Origin: Henricia sp. BOLD:AAB3569
Taxonomy: Eukaryota > Echinodermata > Asteroidea > Spinulosida > Echinasteridae
Length of the DNA: 64,000 bases
Reading direction: 5' to 3'
Assembly: GCA_037783545.1 (NCBI GenBank)
Contig: JBBELK010000451.1
Coordinates: forward strand, 1,488,001 to 1,552,000
Of the stretch, positions 24,201 through 33,200 are shown piece by piece. Under the pieces are notes generated by a model. That model saw only the letters and a list, made by a program, of their open reading frames with translations. It was not told the origin of the DNA and ran no database searches. How positions within the stretch are numbered: the first letter of the stretch is position 1; each line of letters begins with the position of its first letter. The translations under genes were made by a program, and so were the position numbers.

Positions 24201-27200
24201 CCAGTGAAGCGTATCAATGTCTTCTTGATACTTTCATGCATGGCCGCATCGTCCAGAAACCACCGTGTCTGTTCAGAGGCCGAGGGGCCGGCCGTAGGGT
24301 CGGGGGCACCGCACAGCATGTTGATGGTGTTGGCTTGGGATGACAGGAGTTCATCTAAAAGGCGCTGCGCTGTTGGCAAGACCTGTCAAAGGCGAAGAAA
24401 AAATGTAGGACTTTAAAACTCGCAACTTTTGATGACCTAGACCTAGTTCACATTATGGGAATTGCTTCGTTGAACAAAGATTTGTTAAAAATTAAACAAA
24501 GGGAACACACACACATCACACGCTTTCTACCACATGCCGGCCTTACTGCTTATTTGTCACATATGTTAACTTTTCCCGATTGGACAAAATTTAGAGTAGG
24601 ATTGCCGGCTGTAATAATCAACAATTGGTATATCTTACCTGACGTGGCAATTCGCTAATCAGATACTGCGCAAACTTCTGCAGCTGATCTCTATGAAGCC
24701 GCGACAACGACTCGGACACCGGCGCCCTCAGGCATACCTGCGAAGGATGCACGATGCGAAACAGGCACAGCGCCACCACGTGGCTGCACCATTTGCTGGC
24801 CGAGGCGCATGTACACGAGCATGACGACACACGACGCCGATCAAACGTAATGGCGACGTTGAACGTGCCCGGTTGTTGCTGCTGCTGTTGCTGCTGCTGT
24901 TGTTGTGCGGCTGAAGCGGCAGAACCCTGTGTTTGCGGCACCACTGTGCCACTCAGGTGAAACCCAATCTGTAGTGCATCCTTCACCCCTTTACTCTTAA
25001 CCATATGCTCGCCTTTTTGATATTCATCAGCACTGCCATTGGCCAAACAGGAATACAATCTGCATAAATGAATACAAAATATTTAGAGTGCCAATCACAA
25101 GGGAGCCGTACTTTAAATATTCATCATAATAAATATGCATGTAATTAATATTAATGAGTCTTTTCATTTATTCGGCATTAAAGTGTAATTAATGTAGTGT
25201 ACAAAAAGAACACTTATTAATATTAAAATCAAGAAATCTGTTTTTAAAATGTGATCTGTTTATCTCATTTTCAGGCTAATAAAGTACAAGAAAGTTTGTC
25301 AGAAGATAATTTAGGGGTTTAACCTCTCACCTCTAGAACTAAGAATTTATTCATCGTCTTCTCTTCACAGGTTTCTTCAGGCTTATGAGCTACTTGTACT
25401 TTTGAGGAATTCCTGGTCACATTACCAAAAATTTGTAATAATAGTTTTAAAATCATATTATTTGGTCTTTCTTTAACCAAAGCCTACCGAATATCTTCCT
25501 CATTCTCGGGGAAGCTCCAGAAGGCAATCCGTAGCTGTAGGTTCTCAGGGACAGGAGGGTAGATGCGTTCCACGACCTCAAACGGAAAGTTCAGTGCCAC
25601 GGTCTTGGCAGCTAGCTCAACCAACTGGATTACTGGGAAAGAAAGAAGACGGCAAAAAGCAGGTGCCAAATTATGAAGCTTTTTATGACAAAACATTGGT
25701 GGATTTTTATCCCATCTGAGGCGCGAGGTCAAAATACAAACGGTCTGTATACCGGTAAACGGTTCGAGTTAATCCCTCTTGGAACCGTTTGTCTGTGGGC
25801 AGAAAACCGTTTGTTCAGCGAACACGGTTGGGTTGAACACTGCCAATTATCTACCGTTTGGCCAGACCAGCTGAACCGTTTGCTTGCTCACTTAAAACCG
25901 TGCAATGGTGTATCGTTTATGTACCGTTTCCAGGTATACAGACCGTTTTTATTTTGACCTCGCGCCTATGTCAAGCCTAGAAGTAATCTGTTGGAATAAA
26001 AAAACTTAAAGGCCATTGACAGATTTCAAATTGAAACTGGCGGCCTCGTTTCAGATTTTGAGCCTTTGTATTACGTCACGCGTCTTCTTATTTCCAAATG
26101 CACTGGGACCCTTGTTTTCGATGACAATTTGAAATTCGTCAAGTGTATCATCTGCAATAACCCCAAATTTTACTTCATGAGTTGACAACAACAAAAATAC
26201 TCGGTGTTGAAAGCACCACATTAATTTTTTGTCTGTCCAAGATGGTACTTTCTGTAAACAAATTTTTTTTTAAATGTACATTTTATTTTACCATTCACTT
26301 TAACACGAAAACCATGCGTGGATTTTAAAAGGTTTTCTGAAGCATTGGTGCATGTACATGTACATGTATGTAGATGTAGCTAAGATTTCTGCAGTTTACA
26401 AACATTTTTCTTTAGGTATGTTATGCCCTTATTTCAGGAATCCGTAAAACGTTTCATATTGCAAATGACACATTAAAGACGCAGGCTCATCAATACACCA
26501 TGAACAAATTCGTGCCACGAATTTCACCGCGCTCCATACCTTGCCCGAGTAGGGCAGCTGCTCTTACAATCCCAGAGGGTAGAGTCTCATTATTTATGCG
26601 AGCTCGCCACTGTGTGTTTATGCATTGCTTGGCTATTTGAATCACGCATGCGCGCTGGGGTGTGTGTTGTTGTATGTCAGTTGTAACAAAGACTTCCCAT
26701 ATACGGTCAATTCAACCATCTATATGACACCTTCTTGAAGCAAATGTGACCATATCTGTAATATAATGTGAATATGGCTGAACAATTTCATGAATTTACA
26801 AAGGGTGTGTTTTCTGTGATAAATATTTGATTTTGAAAAGATACACACCCTATTTCCAGAATGGACGAGGCTATTAGCGTGCACCATGGCCCTACACCCT
26901 CTGGGACCGTAAGAGCAGTTGCCCTACTATACTAGGGCAAGGTATGGAGCCCGGTGAAATAGTGGCACGAATTGTCTGTCGCGCATTGACGAGCCTGGGT
27001 CTTTAAGCCTTTAAATGATCCAGAGATAGCGATTTGCAAACTCAAAACATCTGATAATCGACCACAAAGATTTTCTGGTACATAAACATGTATGCATTGT
27101 GCCATCAATTGTTATGACTAGATAATTTCAAAATACCACAATTTAATGTACATGTATGTTTTGTGTAATTTGTTTTCAACTTTTGGCTGAATCTGCAAGA

Positions 27201-30200
27201 AGTCATCAAAAAATCCTTCAAAATGCCGGGATTCAGGATAAAAAAGATTCAGAATGATTCTAAATCATGGAAAGCTCTGCTAATATTGAATACTCAGAAT
27301 AATGAGAAACCCAAGTGCACTATTTGTAATTTCCTCAACCTGGGCAAAAAAAATCCGGATATGGCCCGGATTTTAAATTCCCGGTACCTCGTAAACACAG
27401 CCTGGTAATGTCATCAGCAGAGCAAGCGACATTTACCAAAGCCCCAGGAAATCGTAGACTGATTCTAGTATTATGGTTTTTGTACATATGCCAACACATT
27501 TAAAGGCCCTGTAGACGATCTGTTTTTGAGCGATTCTGCGAATAAAACCATTATAAATCAAAAGAAAGACATCAACAAACTCATCCGAAGAAATTTAAGC
27601 TTTGTCAAATGTTTCAAATATTCGTTCTCAGTTGATCGGGTACTATGTGGCTTGCGTCATGCACTCTGTGGCACACATCATATACTACATCATAAAAATG
27701 CATCGCGTTGGAACACGCACGCGGAGTACACAGCGCCCATGCATTTTGGACCGCGTACCCGGTAGATGCGAACCAAAAATAAGTAAATCGTTTGCAAACG
27801 ATCTACATGTAAATAATTTTATCTTTACGGATTATTTTCTGGTAAAATTATATCATTTTGAGCGGAAACCTTTCATTGGGTAGTTGCTATTAATTCAATC
27901 TTTACTTTCAGAACTTTTCCTCATAAACTCGTCGATTACTTTTTGGGATCATTGCAAATGATACACTGGGCCTTTAAGGCAATTCTTTCTTTCGGGATAT
28001 ATTTTAATATTTTTTGAATTTCTGTATTCGTATTGCTGATCATTAAAAGCCGATTGTTATTTACAGTGAAACGTTTTGGTGTGCCCTTGGGCAAGGCACT
28101 TGGCCACATACAGTGTATTGCCTCTCTCCACCACAGAGTAAATGGGTACCTGCGAGGGTAGTGAAAGATATGTTTAATTAGTCCCTGACTGCAGCCTAAT
28201 GACCAGGGGTAATATCAAATAATGTACACTACATGACTGTAACAACAAAACAATATTTTTATTATTATTATTATTATGTAGACATTTTGCCATACTTTGC
28301 CCAGGATTCATGATTTAGCACACTTTTCCTTAATTCTCAAAATTTCATCATAAATTAGTTTCTTATTCTCTATGGATACAGCCCCCTCTGAGTCATTACA
28401 TTCATAAATCTAATATCATGCAATCTGCAGTTCTAGCTGCATGCACTTAAAGGCATAGGCTCGTCAATGCGCGTGTGAGACCAAATTCGTGCCACGAAAT
28501 ACGCAGCTCCATAGCAAAGGCATGGAGCTGCATATTTCGTGGCACGAATTTGACCTCATGCGCGCATTGACGAGCTCGGCCTTTAAAGCCCATTACATAT
28601 GTTTTTGTTTACCATTCATTCAACACGAAAACTATGCATGGATTTTAAAGGTTTTTTTAAAAGTATTACTGCATAAATTTTTACAAGGCAGTTTATCAAC
28701 ATTACTTTAGTTATAAAAAGTTGTTGTTCCATTTTAAAAATTGCTTTTTTAAAACGTTTTCCTATCACGTAATATGCCTTTAAAAATAGGCCGCATAAAT
28801 TTAGAATCAAATTTCAACCCACTAAATTCAGACTGTTAACTTGTCTGGGCGCTCTGACCAATTTATCATTTCCGAACAGACCTAACAGCTTATATCCTGC
28901 ACTGGGACGTCTAAAAATGTGACCTATTTAAAAAAAAAAAAAGGGGGGTCGGGGGAATAAGTCTAAAAATCTTGTTTTCTCCTGAACAGACAATAGACTA
29001 CTAAAGTGTGACGCCAATTGCCAGGATAACTGGGTTTAAATATTTGCTGGTAATCTGAAACATCTATTGCTAAAGCGCAGGGAAACAGTTCACTGGTTTT
29101 AGTGCAGACTCAATAACCTTGGCAACACACAAAGGGTGATGTTTTCCCTTTCAGTGGGGGATCCAGCCTCATTAAAATACAGGAATACAAAGGAAAAGCG
29201 GGGCGGAAATCTATTGTATTCCTGTATTTTAATGAGGCTGGATCCCCCACTGACTTTAGTACATGCATGGAGCTATAAAATACATAGCTCCAAGGTACAT
29301 GCATGGGTACATGTATCCATGGTGTATCTAACAGTTGAAATAATAAAAAATAATTTGGAATTGTTTATTTCTAGATCAATTGTAAATGAAGAGTAGGCAG
29401 AAATTTAGAATGTACAACAAAATATGGAATTTTCAGGCTTTGTATACTATGTGTGCAATGCAAGATGGCAAATAATTCCAACAGGCCTAGCTATTATTAT
29501 GCACAAAGCTCATCAGCCTCCAAAATGCAATGCTATGTACATGTAAAGGTCAAAGATCACACACAGTTCATTGTCCCTGGCTCATCTGACCTGTTTTTAA
29601 TGGAATTAAAATGCTAGAGCCATACAACAACAAGCCAAGGTTGACTTCAATCACTGGCCATGTACAAATTTCATCAATTGCTTTTTTTCTCTTCAATTTG
29701 AACTTACAAGTATGCAAAGTGCAAGGCCATTTGTACAGCAGTTGTGTACATGTACTACTGGTATATGGGAAGGCTAGCATTATGCCACATCTCACTATAT
29801 GCTGCACGATATCAGACCTCCCTGTTCTGCCTATACCTCAACACACTCTTCCCTTTTGTTAATGCATGACTCCCCCTAAAACCTGGAAGGAAATTTCTTG
29901 GGGGAATGGAAAGGGGGGATCATGGCGTTCACTCAGTCTCATATTGTGCACCAAATGTATTTCAGTCTGTGAGATATTTCAAAGGTTAACGAGGTGTTTC
30001 AAAATAACATGGACTATCTGTCAGCCAGAGGGGTCAAAATGCCAAGTGGCCTGAAATACATGTAAACATACATTGTATCTCTACAGATTTTGAACATTTA
30101 CACCATTCCCTATGAGAAATGGTAATGTTATGAAGTACCTTTCAGCAGGGTCATTAATTGTTTCAGTTAATTCTGTCCACCTTTGTGACCTGGTGCCATA

Positions 30201-33200
30201 TGCCTTTGTATACGAGCATAGCACCGTGACTGGAGTGAAAACAAATTCATTCATGCTTAGATTACGTGTACGTGTTGCGTAGACAATGGCTTTGTTCCTT
30301 CGCTTGTCACCATGGGCACACCGTTGTTATCAATCCATTATGCATGCGATTTCCAAAACAGCCATTCCAAAATTAAATTCGTGGGTGCACATACACAGAA
30401 GTTTGGTAATGCCCAACACAGAAGACATTTCATGAAACATGTAAAATCAACAATCTTATCCCTTATATACACATTATAAGAGAACGTACATGTAGGATGA
30501 TAAAATGTTTTGTTTTTAGCTTAATTAGTAGTTCCTCTAGAAGGCTCCTTGTGGGCGGAAAGTAGTATCAATCATGTCAACGCACAGACGTGTGTTTGTG
30601 TGCATTACACTGTACACGGGTACGGGTACATACCAGTAGAATGTGCAAATTACATGTTTTTGTGTTTAAAAGTAAATACTAAAAAAATGAATGTACACAG
30701 TCTTAGTACAGGATGGTATTTTTAGCTGTAGTTCTGTGAATTTCACTCTGCAAGTTCATGAGGCCAATTGAGTTCCCTAGAGTTTTGAGGGGCATGCATG
30801 CAAGCAACTCTGCCCTGGATTTCTGGGATCACAAGACCCAACAGGTCAGGTCAAACTCTGTTTTATAAATTTAGCTCACACCAAAGGGTTTATTTGTTTG
30901 CAGTCAATAGAGCTAGACCCAAAAATACAACTGTGTAGTTGCACCAAATTACCATTACCTCTTGTTGTGCCACAAGTAGTGCATTTAGCACACTGATCCT
31001 GACATGTAAATGTGTGACATAAACAGAATCAATGGACTATAAGCCTGCATAATGTCTGTCAATCCACGTAAAACAAGGCTTGCAGAAAAAATAGTTTGGT
31101 CCGGTGTTGAAAATGTTAATTGTGTACATCACAAAAACATGCGCGTAGCGCGATCAATAAAACGCGCAGCACAGACAGTGATTCTCTTAAAACAACAGGA
31201 GATTACACACGCTATCGCGTGGCCGCGCAGACGCACTGATTTTGCCCGACACATACTATGGGCAATAAGACAAAGATGGACGCACCGTGATAAAGGTCTA
31301 GTATAGGCCTATATAATGTCTGTCAATCCACAATTGCCACAAATTTCTGGTTTTCAGTTCTACATTGTAAACAACTCCAATCTTTGAAGGCCTTGTTACA
31401 TTATTTGCAAAATAAACCTTTTTTTACCTAATTCCAGGAGCAACATCATTACACAAATAAAGAATAACATTGATAAACTGCCTTGTAGAAATTTCAGAAA
31501 ACCTGAAAAATCCATGCATGTTTTTTGTGTTGAATGAATGGTAAAAAATTGTTTGCAATTGATTTTGTTTAAAAAAAAAAAAAAAAGCACCTTCAGTTGG
31601 CAATTTCTTTTACAAAGGTAACATTTTACATGGGAAAAAATGTTGTGTTTGTTACCATTGCTACACTGTATGTACCTTTTAGTCGGGTTTTTCTTGTCAA
31701 CTCATGAAGTAAAATCTTGGGTCACTATACTGCAAATGATGTATGTAATGGGGTTTTCAATTCAATGAATCTACAATTGACATTAATACACAATACGTGT
31801 ATGCACGTGTATGCTGCAGTTCACATGCCTAACATATCATTACTGGAGAATGAAAACTAAACGCAAACCAAGGGCCATATGAATCATTTCCAGGAAAACC
31901 TTAATAATTGTAGTGTAAATAATTCGTACAATCGTCTTTTTTTTTTTTTTTTTTGGAGAGGAAAGAAAAGAATACGGATATGTGCCTTACGGGAATAAAA
32001 AGGGAAACTGCTAAAATGAGTTGTAGCAATCAAAAAAAATATAACGTTTTTCTTTGGGATTGCAGAAAGACATTTTTATTCCTGTATTTCTGGTACATAT
32101 TTGAGTACATTTTTTTTCTTTTTAGATTGAAGATCAATTGAAGATTTAATTGAATAAGAATATCTGAATCTGATTTTGCAATACTGAATTATTTTTCTGA
32201 AGAACTCGACCACTTTATTATCAAAAAAAATTACCACACAATGGAAAGCCAGTTTACATCTCACAAAAACACACACAATGCTAATTCATTTCTCCATTTC
32301 TGTGGTTTTCTCCTACTAGTCCTAGTCAATGACTCATCTAGACTGGTTCTAGTCCCTTGACCATTTTCGATCTTATAGCAGTACATTGTGCACATCACAG
32401 AACAATATAATCTTTATGTTTTTGTGAAAGACTTTAAAACTGCTCATGACACACCGCAAATTGGAAATGAATCAGAACTACATGTATAACCCAATTTTTA
32501 CTCGGGTACAAATTTATAAAATAATTACAGTAATTTTACAAGTCTATCACTCAAAACTGTGTTTATTGTATTCAAGACCCCACAAGGTCCCAGAAGCACA
32601 AAGAAAAAACAACTTTCCATTGAGATGTTACAAAAAAAAGGAACTTTGTTTGAAATCTGTAGAAATCAAGGACAAAGTGAAAATGGATTTCCTATTGTGT
32701 CTTTGTTGTGAAACAAATGATTTTCCAATGAACCGAGAAAACCACATTTTAGTGCATGCACCTGTCGGCAAATCTAAGTCCCATGTTGGAATAGGTCCCA
32801 TTTTGGAATTAACAGTTATTCTCTATCTTCACTTCACAGGTTTCTTATGAGCTACAGTGCCACAGACACTTTCGACGAATGCCTTGTGGTTTTAGCACCA
32901 AAATAATGCACGTAATATAGGAATCAACAAATGCCATACTGGAATCATTAAGTCCCATATTAGAATCAGTTGGTCCTATGTTGGAATCAGTTGGTCCCAT
33001 GTTGGAATCAGTCGGTCTCATAATGGAATCAATCAGTCCCATGTTAGAATCAGTGTGTCTCATATTGGAATAAGTGAACCAAGTTCAAATTTGAGTAACC
33101 TCAGTGCAACGACTTCCTTTGTTCTGGGTAATGCAGAGTTGCCCAATACATGTACGGTATCTCTGTGGGGTATAAATGTCTTTGTCTGATTTTCTCGATA

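Noticed and set aside
24455..24658. 67-codon plus-strand frame in a ZSWIM8 intron
   Set aside because: It overlaps the ZSWIM8 exon 3 boundary antisense, has no homology signal and no splice support.
24754..24960. Poly-cysteine open frame on the plus strand
   Set aside because: It is the complement of the ZSWIM8 glutamine tract.
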